Assembly (NCBI GenBank): GCA_028290245.1
Contig: JAQGKG010000382.1
Location: forward strand, 1 to 39,404
Direction of reading: 5' to 3'
Origin: Devosia sp.
Lineage (GTDB): Bacteria > Pseudomonadota > Alphaproteobacteria > Rhizobiales > Devosiaceae
Length of the DNA stretch: 39,404 nt
In this document: one piece after another, positions 17,490 through 26,528 of the stretch
How the letters are laid out: every line of letters begins with the position of its first letter
How positions within the stretch are numbered: position 1 is the stretch's first letter
Notes under the pieces: generated by a model
What the model saw: the letters and a program-made list of their open reading frames with translations, nothing else
Told to the model about the DNA's origin: nothing
Database searches by the model: none
Made by a program: the position numbers and the translations under genes

Positions 17490-17762
17490 TCATGCTGCGA
17501 GGTTGTAGGTCTCGCCGCTCCAGGCGGAAAAGGTCGAGGCGAATGCCTTGAGGTCGCCCAACGAGATATGGTGCTCATCGGCAAATTCTATCTGGGATTC
17601 GATCGGCACGTCGCCCAGAAACGACGATACCTGCCCAGAATACTGCTTCGCCAGATCGTTATTGGAGAGGCACAAAGCAAGCTCTGCCCCATCCAGCTGA
17701 CTGCTGTAGGGTGCATTTACGGTCGTCAAAACAGAAACCAGATGCTTGCTCATAGTGGCCAT
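17490..17762 (-). CDS. Hypothetical protein after traB
   Basis: A 90-residue (or 87 from the second ATG at 17753) soluble protein of unknown function. It has balanced composition and a C-terminal pattern FADEHHISLGDLKAFASTFS that looks like paired helices. It follows traB on the same strand at the place where Ti-type clusters carry traH, but I see no resemblance to TraH. No strong ribosome site. Confidence 0.55.
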   Translation of the reverse strand: MATMSKHLVSVLTTVNAPYSSQLDGAELALCLSNNDLAKQYSGQVSSFLGDVPIESQIEFADEHHISLGDLKAFASTFSAWSGETYNLAA

Positions 17763-17911
17763 AAGATAGTGAATTCCGCCTCCGGCACAAGTTCCCGCTA
17801 TGCGGGCCGTAGGCGGAGGCCAACTTGGGGCCTGCGCCGACCAGCGGCGGAAGGAAGTCTGGATACTCGACCGTTGTCTTTGCCCAGGAAACGTCCGACA
17901 GGCGCCCTAGA

Positions 17912-19099
17912 TTATTGGTTGAACGACATAATGAGCGGCAGGCCGAACAGGCTTGCCCAGGCAGTCGAACTGGCCCGCTGGATCGGTACAATCGAGGTGG
18001 AGCCTGTCCACCATCCATTGCCTGTTGCGATCGCGAGATCGGCGTCAAGCATTACCGAATGCAGGACGGGCCAGACCAGCATCTGTTCGTAGCAGAGCAG
18101 CATGGCCAGCCGTAAACCGTCGAGCTCGACCACGGAATTTCCAAAGAAATCCGCAGTGGCGCCGCCTGTTGTCCAGGGCTGCCACATCGAAACCGGCACG
18201 GGCATGCGCTGGTGGTAGAGCACGGCGGAGTTGTCAGCCGAGATCGAGACCATGAGATTGTCGTAACCGGTTCCCGTCAGCATCACCGCTCCACCAACAA
18301 CGGTCACGTCGAGACCCGCAAGCCCCCGCCGCCACAGAGCCTCGTTGGTCGGGGTCCAAATGCCAAAGGCACTCTCAGGCAGCACTACCACTTCGGCACC
18401 GTCGGCCACGGCTTCCCGTACTAAAGCAATGGTCGAAAGTTGCTGGCCATAGTCCGCATATTGATCCCGCCCCGAAACGAAGCTCGTATCGATCCCTCGC
18501 CAACCGGCCGGCGACGCGGGAGCTGTCCACGTAACTGCAGAAAAAAGCGCGAGTGCGCTGATTATGACAATAGCAGGCCACCGAAACCTGGTGGTGGAAA
18601 CCATCAGCAGGACGATGGTCGCACCCAAACCCCACCAACCCCATCCTGGAAACATGATGCCAGCGGCGGTGACTGGATTGGCCCACCCCACAATTCCGAG
18701 TGGAGGCACCGACATCAGCACATTGGCGAGAAAGTAGTTGCGGGCTTGTCTCCACCCCTCTCGCCTCGACCAGCAGACAGCAAGGACGCCGACAAAGGCC
18801 AGCGACGCACCCGCCCATAGCGACAAACCCAGGAAAATATCGCTTCCGAAGAAGTTGGAAACGCCTTCGGGCAGTCCGCGTGAGGCACCAAGAAAATAGG
18901 CACCGGCGATGAGCGCAGCGCCGAAGCGCGACCCCGCCAAACTCCACACGGCTGGGAACATCATGGCTAAAGGCAAGGCCCACGGATCCCCGCTCCAGCC
19001 GACAATACCTATTGCCGTGGCGCCCAGTGTCAGAACCAGGAGCCAACCCGGGCTATTGCGCCATGACCGCGACGGGATTGGCCAGACCGAGAATGCCAT
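17912..19099 (-). CDS. traB: Conjugal transfer protein TraB
   Basis: About 395 residues. The N-terminal half has several membrane segments (for example WLLVLTLGATAIGIVGW and FLGLSLWAGASLAFVGVL). The C-terminal half is a nitrilase-like domain as in apolipoprotein N-acyltransferase, with the glutamate in VVVLPESAFGIW and the cysteine in LLCYEQMLVWP; the segment HQRMPVPVSMWQPW has arginine where acyltransferases carry lysine. Ti-type TraB boosts conjugation, mechanism unclear. The ATG at 19099 lies 47 bases inside the end of traF; no ribosome site is evident, so translation probably relies on coupling. Confidence 0.87.
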   Translation of the reverse strand: MAFSVWPIPSRSWRNSPGWLLVLTLGATAIGIVGWSGDPWALPLAMMFPAVWSLAGSRFGAALIAGAYFLGASRGLPEGVSNFFGSDIFLGLSLWAGASLAFVGVLAVCWSRREGWRQARNYFLANVLMSVPPLGIVGWANPVTAAGIMFPGWGWWGLGATIVLLMVSTTRFRWPAIVIISALALFSAVTWTAPASPAGWRGIDTSFVSGRDQYADYGQQLSTIALVREAVADGAEVVVLPESAFGIWTPTNEALWRRGLAGLDVTVVGGAVMLTGTGYDNLMVSISADNSAVLYHQRMPVPVSMWQPWTTGGATADFFGNSVVELDGLRLAMLLCYEQMLVWPVLHSVMLDADLAIATGNGWWTGSTSIVPIQRASSTAWASLFGLPLIMSFNQ

Positions 19100-19592
19100 C
19101 GTCCGGGAGCGGCCCGAAATAGCGCGAGTCATACGAGCCTCCGAAGGCGGAATGCAGAAAAACAGAGTTGGGAGGAACACGGCCACCTGAAAATGCGAGC
19201 AGCGGCCTGCCAACGGCGTCCGCTGAACGAACGGTCGAACTCGGCAAGATAGCGCCATCGATGCGGACGGCCGTGTCGATTTTGATGTCCTGGCCCGCAA
19301 CCGCAACAACGGTCTTGATCAACGGCCCGGTGCCGCCGGGACAGAGTCCATTTGGCAGGTAGCCCCGACTGACGGCCTGCACGAATGCTGGGCTCTCTGG
19401 CGGACAGATGAAGACAAGATCGCCCGCAACCACCTCTCGATCGAGCGGTTCGATCCTCCAGAGCCCGAGGGGATAGCTGGCCGTGAGGTTGAGGCGAAGT
19501 CCTCCCCAAAAGCCCGCAACGAACACCGAGATGACAATGCAGGCGCCGATGGCCAGAATGCCGGCGGCTACCTTTTGCTGCCGCATCGTCAC
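19053..19592 (-). CDS. traF: Conjugative transfer signal peptidase TraF
   Basis: A 179-residue S26-family peptidase, inner-membrane anchored by residues about 8-30. The catalytic serine is S39 in TASYPLGLW and the lysine is K93 in LIKTVVAVAGQ. Conserved later boxes are SVFLHS and DSRYFGPLP. TraF in Ti and RP4 systems matures and cyclises the pilin TrbC. The ATG overlaps the end of traA by 4 bases, consistent with a traA-traF-traB operon. Confidence 0.93.
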   Translation of the reverse strand: MTMRQQKVAAGILAIGACIVISVFVAGFWGGLRLNLTASYPLGLWRIEPLDREVVAGDLVFICPPESPAFVQAVSRGYLPNGLCPGGTGPLIKTVVAVAGQDIKIDTAVRIDGAILPSSTVRSADAVGRPLLAFSGGRVPPNSVFLHSAFGGSYDSRYFGPLPDDGILGLANPVAVMAQ

Positions 19593-22500
19593 AATCCTCG
19601 CGTTACGGTGCGCTGACGTTCCAGCGCCTGCCGTTCCCGCACGCCCTGTTCGGTCTTTTGGTGTGCGGCCAGCTTCTGCCCGGCCCGCATCGCTGGCCAG
19701 GCGCCGGCCAACTTTTCACGCTCGTTGGGTTTCAGGCCTGCGGCCATGGCATTAAAGGCTGGGCCGTCAGCTCGATTGGCATTGATTCCCAGGAATGCTC
19801 GATCCCCGAAGCGCTCGGCAATGGCGGTATTGAATCCATCAAGCTCCGCTTTGACCATTTTGTTGGCCAAGGCAAAACCGAGTGCCGACGTCAGATCGTT
19901 GCGGTCGATGGCGTCGCGGACCTTTTCCAAGACTGCCGCTGCTTCTTGTGACAAGGATGGAATGTCGACGCGAACCCGAGCGCGCGACTTTTCCTCCTCG
20001 GCTTGGATCCGGGCCGTCGCGTTTGCCCGCAAGCGCAGATAGCCCTCGATCTCGACCCGCAGAGCCGAACCGTTCCTGTCCGCGTTCGAGCGATCGGCTT
20101 TCTCCAGTCGCGACGCCAGCAGTCCAGATCTGCCCTTTAGGACGCCAAACACGGCCGGCCCTTGTTCGAGCTGATCCAGGACCGACTGGCGATGCTCAGG
20201 ATCTGCGATCACCGCATCGAACTTCATAGCGGTCAACGCCGCTGATGGATCGACGAAAGTGTTGCGGAAGCGATCGGAGACTTCCTCCCATTGGCGTTTG
20301 CTGGCTGGATCGGCGAGGACCCGCTCCTCGACGACATCGCTGATGGCTCTGGCGAAACTGCCAATGCCTGGGATCATCGGTTCACTCCTGACGGTGGTCG
20401 CAGACGAAGTGGCATTGATAACGCCGATACGCGCGCCGACCGCGACAAGCCGACCAGCGAGGTCGGCCAGCCGCGCCTTCTGACGAAGGGCCCAGCGGTG
20501 GCGATCGGCGACCAGGGTTCGGGCAACCCGAATGGCATGCAGACCGCGCGTGGTGGCATATCGAAGCGCGGCGGAATAGAGTTGGCCCTGGTCGTAATCC
20601 AGGGTTGTTTCCTTGGCATTGCGCTGCGCAAGGATTTTGACCAGACCGCCAACCTTGTCGAACGAGCGACGGCCATAGTAGAGCGCGACGTCCTCGCGGT
20701 GGCGCGTCATGGCGACATAGGTCAGATGCTTATCCAGCGACAGTGTCGCCAGCACTTTCACCCGATCCACGGTTGCCCCCTGGCTCTTGTGGATGGTGGT
20801 GGCATAGCCATGATCGATGTTGCGGTAGAAGCGCTGCTCGACCGCGACCCGGCGGCGGCTGTCACTGGGACCATCGCCGATCTCGGCAACGATCCGCCCC
20901 CTGCTCGCCTCCATGACGCGGGCGATCATGCCATTCTTGACACCCAGAGATCCTTCATTCTTGAGAAAAACGATCTGGTCGCCAGCAGCAAAAAGCCGTT
21001 CACCATCCTCGGTGCGAAAGGCGTGACCCGGCTCGATCAGTCCCCGCTCGATGAGCTTACCGCGGGCTAGAACGTTCAGTGTGCGGACGTCCTTGCGGAG
21101 ATGGGCAAGGATCAGTATCGACTTGGTCGGATCGTAGTCACGGTTCCAGTCGTCGATCAGGCTGGTGACAGCCTCGGCCTTGAGCGGCGATCCCAATATC
21201 CTGCCCTGATCCGTATAACGCGTGATGGCCTCGGCAACATTGCCCTGCGCAAAATCCAGCGACGCGTCCCGCATCCATTGCAGCTTCTCCCGATAGATGT
21301 TTTCCAGCTCCGCGTAGCCGACGCGATCGGCCAGGGCTCGAAAGGCCGCACCGGCTTCGATGGGCTGCAACTGCTCGGGATCGCCGATCAACACGAGTTT
21401 CGCACCGGCGGCTGCGACCACGCCGACGAACTCGGCCATCTGCCGGGAGGACACCATACCGGCTTCGTCCAGCACGAACACCGTGCGCTCGTCGAGCAGA
21501 TCCCGCCCCTTGCTCCAGCGCAACTGCCATGAGGCCAAGGTGCGGCTGTTGATCCCCGCTTCCTTGTCCAGCCCTTCCGCGGCCTTGCCTGCGAGCGCGG
21601 CGCCAACAACACGGTAGCCGGCCGCCTCCCAGGCTTCACGCGCTGCGGTCATCATCGTGGTCTTGCCGGCGCCAGCGCGGCCGACCACGGCGGCAATCCG
21701 TTCGCCTCCGGTCACGTGCTCGATCGCGGATCTCTGTTCGTCCGAGAGCCGGATATGCCTTTCAAAGATCGACCGGACGATCTGCCGCTCGACCCCAAGA
21801 CCCCTGCTCTCCGCCAGGCGGATTGCAGATTCGGCCATTTCCGCCTCGATGCGGATCAGGGCGCGCGTTGTGTTGCGAGATCGCAGAATTTCACCGGTGT
21901 CGAGATCGACCCGTTCGCGCTCGAGCCGTACGATCTCTGGATCCTGTAGAACCCGTGTCATGATGCCGGCGAAGGTTCCCGCATCGTCGATGTATCGATG
22001 CACGAGCTTTGCCAAGTCACGCTCGTCGAAGACGCTTCGCTCCCGGCTGACCATGTCCAGAACGATGGCTGGATTGCGCTCGATCTTGCGGGCGGATTTC
22101 AGGCGTTGCGCCTCAAACAGCCTGAGGCGGTCGAGTTCGGCGTCACGCCCCTCGCGCTCGGCCTGTCGCTGGATCGCTTTGGCGGCAACACCGATATGGA
22201 TGGTCGGTGCGATGTCGATTCCGCGCTCCGCATAAGAGCGGCCATCAACGCGGACATCATGGCCATTGACCGCGAGATGGTGGTTCTGACAATTGTACCA
22301 AGCCTGGCGAATGGCCAGGAAGTCATCCTTGCCGCCGGCCCAGAGCCGATAGACGATCTGCCCGGATCTGGTGCGCACCACCGCGCCATCCTCACCAATC
22401 ACCGGAACCTTTTTGGCGGCAAATCCGTCCTCGGTAAGCGGTCGTAGACTGGTCATCAGATGCACATGGGGATTGCCTGGGACGTCGTGATAGACCCAGT

Positions 22501-22891
22501 CCGCCACGATGCCGCGCGCCAGAATTTGTGCCGCCACAAACTGGCGCATCAGCGCAATGTTCTGTGCAGTCGTCAGTTCGATCGGCAGGGCAAGAATGAA
22601 CTCTTTGGCCAGTTGCGCATCAGGGCGCTTCTCGAAATTCTCGACCCTGTTCCAGAACGCCTCTGATGCACCCGCCACCGAACGCTCGACGATCATCTGC
22701 CGGGCCCAGGCGGGAGCATCCGGGGGCAGCAAGAATTCTTCATGCACCATGCCCGGCTTGCGCGAATAGTCGATAACCCGGCCTTCACCCTCATGCTCCA
22801 TCCGCGCGCAATGTCGATAGGCGGCCGCCGCGACCGCGCTACGGCCTGAACCGCGACTGATGAGCTGGGGCGTGAAGTGGGTGATGGCCAA
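19589..22891 (-). CDS. traA: Ti-type conjugative relaxase/helicase TraA
   Basis: About 1100 residues. The N-terminal MOBQ relaxase starts LAITHFTPQLISRGSGRS, with YRHCARMEHEGEGRVIDY and the metal-binding histidines in GNPHVHLMTSLR. The middle is a RecD/TraI-like helicase: Walker A VVGRAGAGKTTMMTA and Walker B VFVLDEAGMVSSRQM, later GYATTIHKSQGATVDRV. The protein nicks oriT, stays bound to the 5' end and unwinds the strand. I start at TTG 22891 because family similarity begins exactly there; the longer frame runs into oriT. GGAAG lies 9-13 bases upstream. It diverges from traC across oriT. Confidence 0.94.
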   Translation of the reverse strand: MAITHFTPQLISRGSGRSAVAAAAYRHCARMEHEGEGRVIDYSRKPGMVHEEFLLPPDAPAWARQMIVERSVAGASEAFWNRVENFEKRPDAQLAKEFILALPIELTTAQNIALMRQFVAAQILARGIVADWVYHDVPGNPHVHLMTSLRPLTEDGFAAKKVPVIGEDGAVVRTRSGQIVYRLWAGGKDDFLAIRQAWYNCQNHHLAVNGHDVRVDGRSYAERGIDIAPTIHIGVAAKAIQRQAEREGRDAELDRLRLFEAQRLKSARKIERNPAIVLDMVSRERSVFDERDLAKLVHRYIDDAGTFAGIMTRVLQDPEIVRLERERVDLDTGEILRSRNTTRALIRIEAEMAESAIRLAESRGLGVERQIVRSIFERHIRLSDEQRSAIEHVTGGERIAAVVGRAGAGKTTMMTAAREAWEAAGYRVVGAALAGKAAEGLDKEAGINSRTLASWQLRWSKGRDLLDERTVFVLDEAGMVSSRQMAEFVGVVAAAGAKLVLIGDPEQLQPIEAGAAFRALADRVGYAELENIYREKLQWMRDASLDFAQGNVAEAITRYTDQGRILGSPLKAEAVTSLIDDWNRDYDPTKSILILAHLRKDVRTLNVLARGKLIERGLIEPGHAFRTEDGERLFAAGDQIVFLKNEGSLGVKNGMIARVMEASRGRIVAEIGDGPSDSRRRVAVEQRFYRNIDHGYATTIHKSQGATVDRVKVLATLSLDKHLTYVAMTRHREDVALYYGRRSFDKVGGLVKILAQRNAKETTLDYDQGQLYSAALRYATTRGLHAIRVARTLVADRHRWALRQKARLADLAGRLVAVGARIGVINATSSATTVRSEPMIPGIGSFARAISDVVEERVLADPASKRQWEEVSDRFRNTFVDPSAALTAMKFDAVIADPEHRQSVLDQLEQGPAVFGVLKGRSGLLASRLEKADRSNADRNGSALRVEIEGYLRLRANATARIQAEEEKSRARVRVDIPSLSQEAAAVLEKVRDAIDRNDLTSALGFALANKMVKAELDGFNTAIAERFGDRAFLGINANRADGPAFNAMAAGLKPNEREKLAGAWPAMRAGQKLAAHQKTEQGVRERQALERQRTVTRGL

Positions 22892-22940
22892 GACGGTGCA
22901 GCTTCCGGCAGTGATGATCGCTGTCCACCCGAACTGGTTC

Positions 22941-22994
22941 TTGCCTTGCGGCGGAGCCCGCACGTTGCCTCGCAACGTATTACTGCGCCCTTGG
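22941..22994. other. oriT: Origin of transfer (oriT), Ti/Q type
   Basis: On the minus strand the core CCAAGGGCGCAGTAATACGT is nearly the Ti-plasmid oriT core, whose nick lies in the GGGCGCA-ATTATAC region. It is followed by a perfect repeat ACGTTGC-GAG-GCAACGT (22962-22978), as expected beside a MOBQ nick site. It sits exactly between divergent traA and traC, as in Ti plasmids. The nick position itself is inferred from the family. Confidence 0.85.
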
Positions 22995-23137
22995 AACCAT
23001 TCCTTCGGAACGGCGGGATAATCGCAAAAAAGCTAAGTGATGCCGACCTATCGGATTTGATAGGGTGTGCGGTCGCACGCATGCAGGGAAGATTACGTTG
23101 TCCTTCGGGGCATCTTTCGACCCAAGGGCAAACGACA

Positions 23138-23383
23138 GTGAAACAGCGCGCTACCAAACTCCGCGACGAAATCGCCAAGCTTCAGGATCAGCTCAAACAG
23201 GCAGAGACACGGGAGGCCGAGCGCATCGGACGTCTCGCTCTCAAGGCTGGCCTGGGCGATATCGAGATCGCGGACGGTGACCTCGTCAAATCCTTCGAGG
23301 AGCTGTCCATAAGGTTTCGCAAGGCGACCGGTGCGAAGGCGCCCGCTTCTGGCGCGCCTCAGAGCGGCACTCAGGCGGACTGA
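23138..23383 (+). CDS. traC: Conjugal transfer protein TraC
   Basis: An 81-residue protein with a coiled-coil N-terminus (TKLRDEIAKLQDQLKQAETR) followed by the TraC signature ERIGRLALKAGLGDIEI. It likely helps assemble the relaxosome at oriT. I start at GTG 23138 because the family similarity begins there; an ATG at 23081 would add 19 poorly supported residues. It is the first gene rightward from oriT and is followed by traD after 4 bases. Confidence 0.87.
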   Translation: MKQRATKLRDEIAKLQDQLKQAETREAERIGRLALKAGLGDIEIADGDLVKSFEELSIRFRKATGAKAPASGAPQSGTQAD

Positions 23384-23387
23384 GCGG

Positions 23388-23702
23388 ATGATGCAATTGG
23401 CCAGGACTGACGACCGCAAGAAAGACACCAGGGAGAAAATTCAGCTCGGCGGTCTGATCGCAAAGGCCGGGCTTCTCTACGAGAAGCGGGCGCTACTGCT
23501 CGGCCTGCTGATCGAGGCGAAACGCAATCTGGCCGCCAACGCCGAAGAACGCGCTCGCCTGTTGGCCATCGGAGAGGAAGCCTTCCGCAATGACCCCCAA
23601 GAAGTTGACGTTGCTGCTACTGCCAATTCTGCTGATGACGGGCACCGTTTTGATGATGACGGGGATCGAACAATGGACGGCAAGTCTGGGAACGACCGCT
23701 GA
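23388..23702 (+). CDS. traD: Conjugal transfer protein TraD
   Basis: A 104-residue protein. Residues 7-65 match Ti-type TraD (DRKKDTREKIQLGGLIAKAG then LLYEKRALLLGLLIEA, then ERARLLAIGEEAF). TraD in Ti plasmids is about 70 residues; the acidic tail here overlaps the first 113 bases of traG and may be incidental. Function is accessory, within the relaxosome. Confidence 0.85.
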   Translation: MMQLARTDDRKKDTREKIQLGGLIAKAGLLYEKRALLLGLLIEAKRNLAANAEERARLLAIGEEAFRNDPQEVDVAATANSADDGHRFDDDGDRTMDGKSGNDR

Positions 23703-25518
23703 CGCCCGGCTCATCCTCGGCCGCATTGGGATTGCCGTGCCCTACGCCATCGCTGCCGGCCTGGGCGTCATCATATTGTGCGGGGCCGCCGGGTCGGCGG
23801 CGATCCGCTATGCGGGCTGGGGCGTTGTCGGAGGCGCGGCGACCGCCGCTACGGTCGCGATCTGGCGCGAGGCTGGCAGGCTGATCAGCTTTGCCGAACT
23901 TGTACCGCCCGACACGGTTCTGAGCTACACCGATCCCGCCACAACCGTCGGCGCGGTGATCGCGCTCGGCGCGGTGATCGCGCTCGGCGCAGGACTATTT
24001 GGATTGCGCGTCGGCTTGCGCGGCAATCACGCTTTTGCCGGCAAAGCACCAAAGCGGATATCTGGCACACGCGCCATCCACGGCGCATCCAACTGGATGG
24101 CCCAGGCGGAAACGAAAAGGCTGTTCCCCGAAGCCGGAGGCATTATCATCGGCGAGCGCTACAGAGTCGATACTGATGTCGTGGCGGAGCGCCCCTTCCG
24201 TGCCGATGACAGGGAAAGCTGGGGCGCCGGCGGCAAAGCGCCGCTACTGTGCTTTGACTGCGCGTTTGGTTCGACCCATGGCGTGGTTTTTGCTGGATCG
24301 GGCGGGTTCAAGACCACGTCGGTTACGATCCCGACGGCCCTCACATGGGGGCATGGCCTCGTGGTGCTCGATCCGTCCAATGAGGTTGCTCCGATGGTAA
24401 GCCGGCATCGCCGGGCCTCTCAACGAACAGTCGTTGCGCTCAATCCCGCCAATCCCACGATCGGATTTAATGCCCTGGATTGGCTTGGCCGTTTCGGTGG
24501 CAGCAAGGAGGAGGACATAGCAGCCGTCGCGTCGTGGATCATCACCGAGGCGCCGCGCGTCGGCTCGGCCCGCGACGACTTCTTCCGAGGCGCAGCGCTG
24601 CAACTGCTCACGGCCCTGATCGCCGATGTGTGCCTGTCGGGGCACGTCGCTGCGGCGGACCAAACGCTGCGCCGTGTCCGCGCCAACCTTGCGGAGCCCG
24701 AACCCAAACTGCGCCAGCGGCTGCAGTCGATCTACGACAATTCCGGGTCGACCTTCGTCAAGGAGAACGTTGCGCCGTTCATCAATATGACGCCTGAGAC
24801 CTTCTCAGGTGTTTATGCCTCCGCCGCCAAGGAAACTCATTGGTTGAGCTATGAGAACTATGCCGCACTCGTTTCCGGCGACACCTTTTCAACCGATGAC
24901 CTCGCCGCCGGCACCACCGACATTTTCATCAATCTCGATCTCAAGACCCTGGAAAACCATCCAGGACTGGCGCGAGTCATCATTGGGGCTCTGATGAACT
25001 CCATCTACAATCGCAATGGTCATATCGAAAGTCGCACCCTGTTCCTGCTCGATGAGGTCGCGCGACTTGGCTTCATGCGAATTCTCGAGACCGCACGCGA
25101 TGCCGGCCGAAAATACGGCATCACTCTGCTGCTGCTCTTCCAGTCGATCGGCCAAATGCGCGAGGCCTATGGCGGCCGCGACGCGACGAGCAAATGGTTC
25201 GAAAGCGCGTCTTGGATGTCCTTCGCTGCGATCAACGATCCAGAAACAGCCGACTACATCTCGAAACGTTGTGGCGATACGACCGTCGAGGTTATCCAGG
25301 TCAGCACCAGCACCAAATCCTCCGGATCGTCGCGTACTCGGTCCAAGCAACTGTCGCGACGACCGCTGATCCTACCGCACGAAGTCCTCCAAATGCGCGC
25401 CGACGAGCAGATCGTCTTCACGGCCGGCAATCCGCCGATCCGCTGCGGCCGCGCGATCTGGTTCCGCCGCAAAGACATGCGGAGCCAGCTGGACACGAAC
25501 AGGTTCGAGCCGCTTTAA
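23590..25518 (+). CDS. traG: Type IV coupling protein TraG
   Basis: A 642-residue VirD4-like inner-membrane ATPase that links the TraA-DNA complex to the secretion channel. Two to three N-terminal membrane segments (LLLLPILLMTGTVLMM, IAAGLGVIILCGAAGSAAI, VIALGAVIALGAGLFGL) precede Walker A (GSGGFKTTSVTIPTALT) and Walker B (LFLLDEVARLGFM). A perfect 18-base tandem duplication (23948-23983) adds six residues within the third membrane helix. ATG 23590 lies within traD; the protein start MTPKKLTLLLLP matches the family. No trb/VirB genes are in the window. Confidence 0.95.
   Translation: MTPKKLTLLLLPILLMTGTVLMMTGIEQWTASLGTTADARLILGRIGIAVPYAIAAGLGVIILCGAAGSAAIRYAGWGVVGGAATAATVAIWREAGRLISFAELVPPDTVLSYTDPATTVGAVIALGAVIALGAGLFGLRVGLRGNHAFAGKAPKRISGTRAIHGASNWMAQAETKRLFPEAGGIIIGERYRVDTDVVAERPFRADDRESWGAGGKAPLLCFDCAFGSTHGVVFAGSGGFKTTSVTIPTALTWGHGLVVLDPSNEVAPMVSRHRRASQRTVVALNPANPTIGFNALDWLGRFGGSKEEDIAAVASWIITEAPRVGSARDDFFRGAALQLLTALIADVCLSGHVAAADQTLRRVRANLAEPEPKLRQRLQSIYDNSGSTFVKENVAPFINMTPETFSGVYASAAKETHWLSYENYAALVSGDTFSTDDLAAGTTDIFINLDLKTLENHPGLARVIIGALMNSIYNRNGHIESRTLFLLDEVARLGFMRILETARDAGRKYGITLLLLFQSIGQMREAYGGRDATSKWFESASWMSFAAINDPETADYISKRCGDTTVEVIQVSTSTKSSGSSRTRSKQLSRRPLILPHEVLQMRADEQIVFTAGNPPIRCGRAIWFRRKDMRSQLDTNRFEPL
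23948..23983. repeat. 18-bp perfect tandem duplication inside traG
   Basis: Two identical 18-base units (TCGGCGCGGTGATCGCGC) in frame, coding for a repeated six-residue piece of a membrane helix. The second copy is followed by a partial third. It keeps the reading frame. Confidence 0.8.
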
Positions 25519-25824
25519 GGGAGCGGGCCTACTTGCAAAGTGCCGTTTCCCACAGGGCATCGGCCGTCTCTTCGGCACTATATGAAAAGCGCGTTTCGGC
25601 CTCCACCATGCTGCGCGGATCATACGATCCGCTTCGGCCCTGTGGGCTGGAAAACGGCAAAGGGCTTCCGATAACGATGGCCAGAACCGCATGCCAAGCG
25701 ACAAAACCTTGAAACAGCCTTCGGTTTCCGGTGGATTGCAGCAAATGCTGGCGTTGCCCTAGTTTCGGCGGTGTTGGTTTGAGGGCAAGACTAATAGGAG
25801 ACAACCCAATCAGGAGAAGAAGTT
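25519..25824. other. Intergenic region after traG with nested inverted repeats
   Basis: No convincing gene lies here; a 91-codon minus-strand frame has no recognisable features. It holds a long inverted repeat: the arm at 25541-25558 pairs with 25637-25659, where five unmatched bases interrupt the second arm. A palindrome (CGGATC-ATAC-GATCCG, 25616-25631) sits inside. A terminator or regulatory role is possible. Confidence 0.45.
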
Positions 25825-26103
25825 ATGACGACTACAAACGAAATCGCCGACAAGATTGCCGCCGAGCAAAGTGTGACCAAGGCGCAGGCGAAGGCGATCG
25901 TGGAGAGCGTATTCAAGCAGATATCGGACGACGCCGGTTCGGGCGCGGAGACCCGCATTCCCGGGTTCGGCAAGTTCAAGGTGAAAGACACGCCGGCTCG
26001 TGAGGGACGCAATCCATCGACGGGCGCCGCCATCCAGATCGCCGCCTCGAAAAAGCTTTCCTTCACGCCGGCGAAGGCGATCAAGGACGCGCTGAACGGC
26101 TGA
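25825..26103 (+). CDS. HU family DNA-binding protein
   Basis: A 92-residue nucleoid protein. The start EIADKIAAEQSVTKAQAKAI, then TRIPGFGKFKVKDTPAREGR and NPSTGAAIQIAASKK, are the standard HU helices, beta arms and arm tip with the conserved proline. AGGAG stands 8 bases before the ATG. It bends DNA and may assist relaxosome assembly or element maintenance, next to the tra genes. Confidence 0.95.
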   Translation: MTTTNEIADKIAAEQSVTKAQAKAIVESVFKQISDDAGSGAETRIPGFGKFKVKDTPAREGRNPSTGAAIQIAASKKLSFTPAKAIKDALNG

Positions 26104-26201
26104 TCGGTCGACAGCGACCCATCACCGGAATGAATCGATCCGGGTCGGAGGATTCAAACCTATCATTGGACGCCTGACTCCGGCTGCGCGATTCTGTCGG
26201 C

Positions 26202-26528
26202 ATGATCGCGCAGCACTATCGCCTCTATATCGAACGCAACGACGCGGGCCAGAACATGGCCCGTTTCTATGCCCTGTCGATTGAGGAGACGCTGTTCGGA
26301 CAGATTTGCCTTGTCCGGCGTTGGGGCAGGATCGGCACGCGCGGCCGGATTGTCCAGCACTCCTTCGATGATGAGGGTGAAGCTGTCGCGCTATTTCTTG
26401 AACTTCTGAGAGCCAAGAGGACGCGCGGCTATCGACCTAGGCTTGAAGCTCGACATGCAGAGCGGCCCCGCCTGGTGGACGGGGCCGCCTCGGGTCCGAT
26501 CAGTCGCGGTTGGGCCTGGACCAGATGA
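26202..26528 (+). CDS. WGR domain protein
   Basis: A 108-residue protein whose residues about 5-75 are a WGR domain: YRLYIERNDAGQNMARFY then LVRRWGRIGTRGRI and FDDEGEAVALFLELLRAK. Stand-alone WGR proteins are common on plasmids and ICEs; the domain binds nucleic acid ends in PARP-like enzymes, but a function here is unknown. The 3' end overlaps the convergent DUF736 gene by 29 bases and covers a strong hairpin (26462-26488). Confidence 0.85.
   Translation: MIAQHYRLYIERNDAGQNMARFYALSIEETLFGQICLVRRWGRIGTRGRIVQHSFDDEGEAVALFLELLRAKRTRGYRPRLEARHAERPRLVDGAASGPISRGWAWTR
26462..26488. terminator. GC-rich hairpin after DUF736 copy 1
   Basis: A perfect 9-base-pair stem, GCGGCCCCG and CGGGGCCGC around a 9-base loop. 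It lies 12 bases beyond the DUF736 stop on the minus strand. There is no T-run, so termination is uncertain. Confidence 0.4.

Noticed and set aside
17763..17911. traH or a terminator after traB
   Set aside because: Only a weak 6-base stem is visible and no frame resembles TraH.
19483..23280. Long plus-strand open frames opposite traA and traF
   Set aside because: They are mirror frames of GC-rich coding sequence, lack ribosome sites and have unnatural composition; traA and traF explain the region fully.
25529..25804. A 91-codon minus-strand frame after traG
   Set aside because: No ribosome site or recognisable motif, and it runs through the nested inverted repeats.
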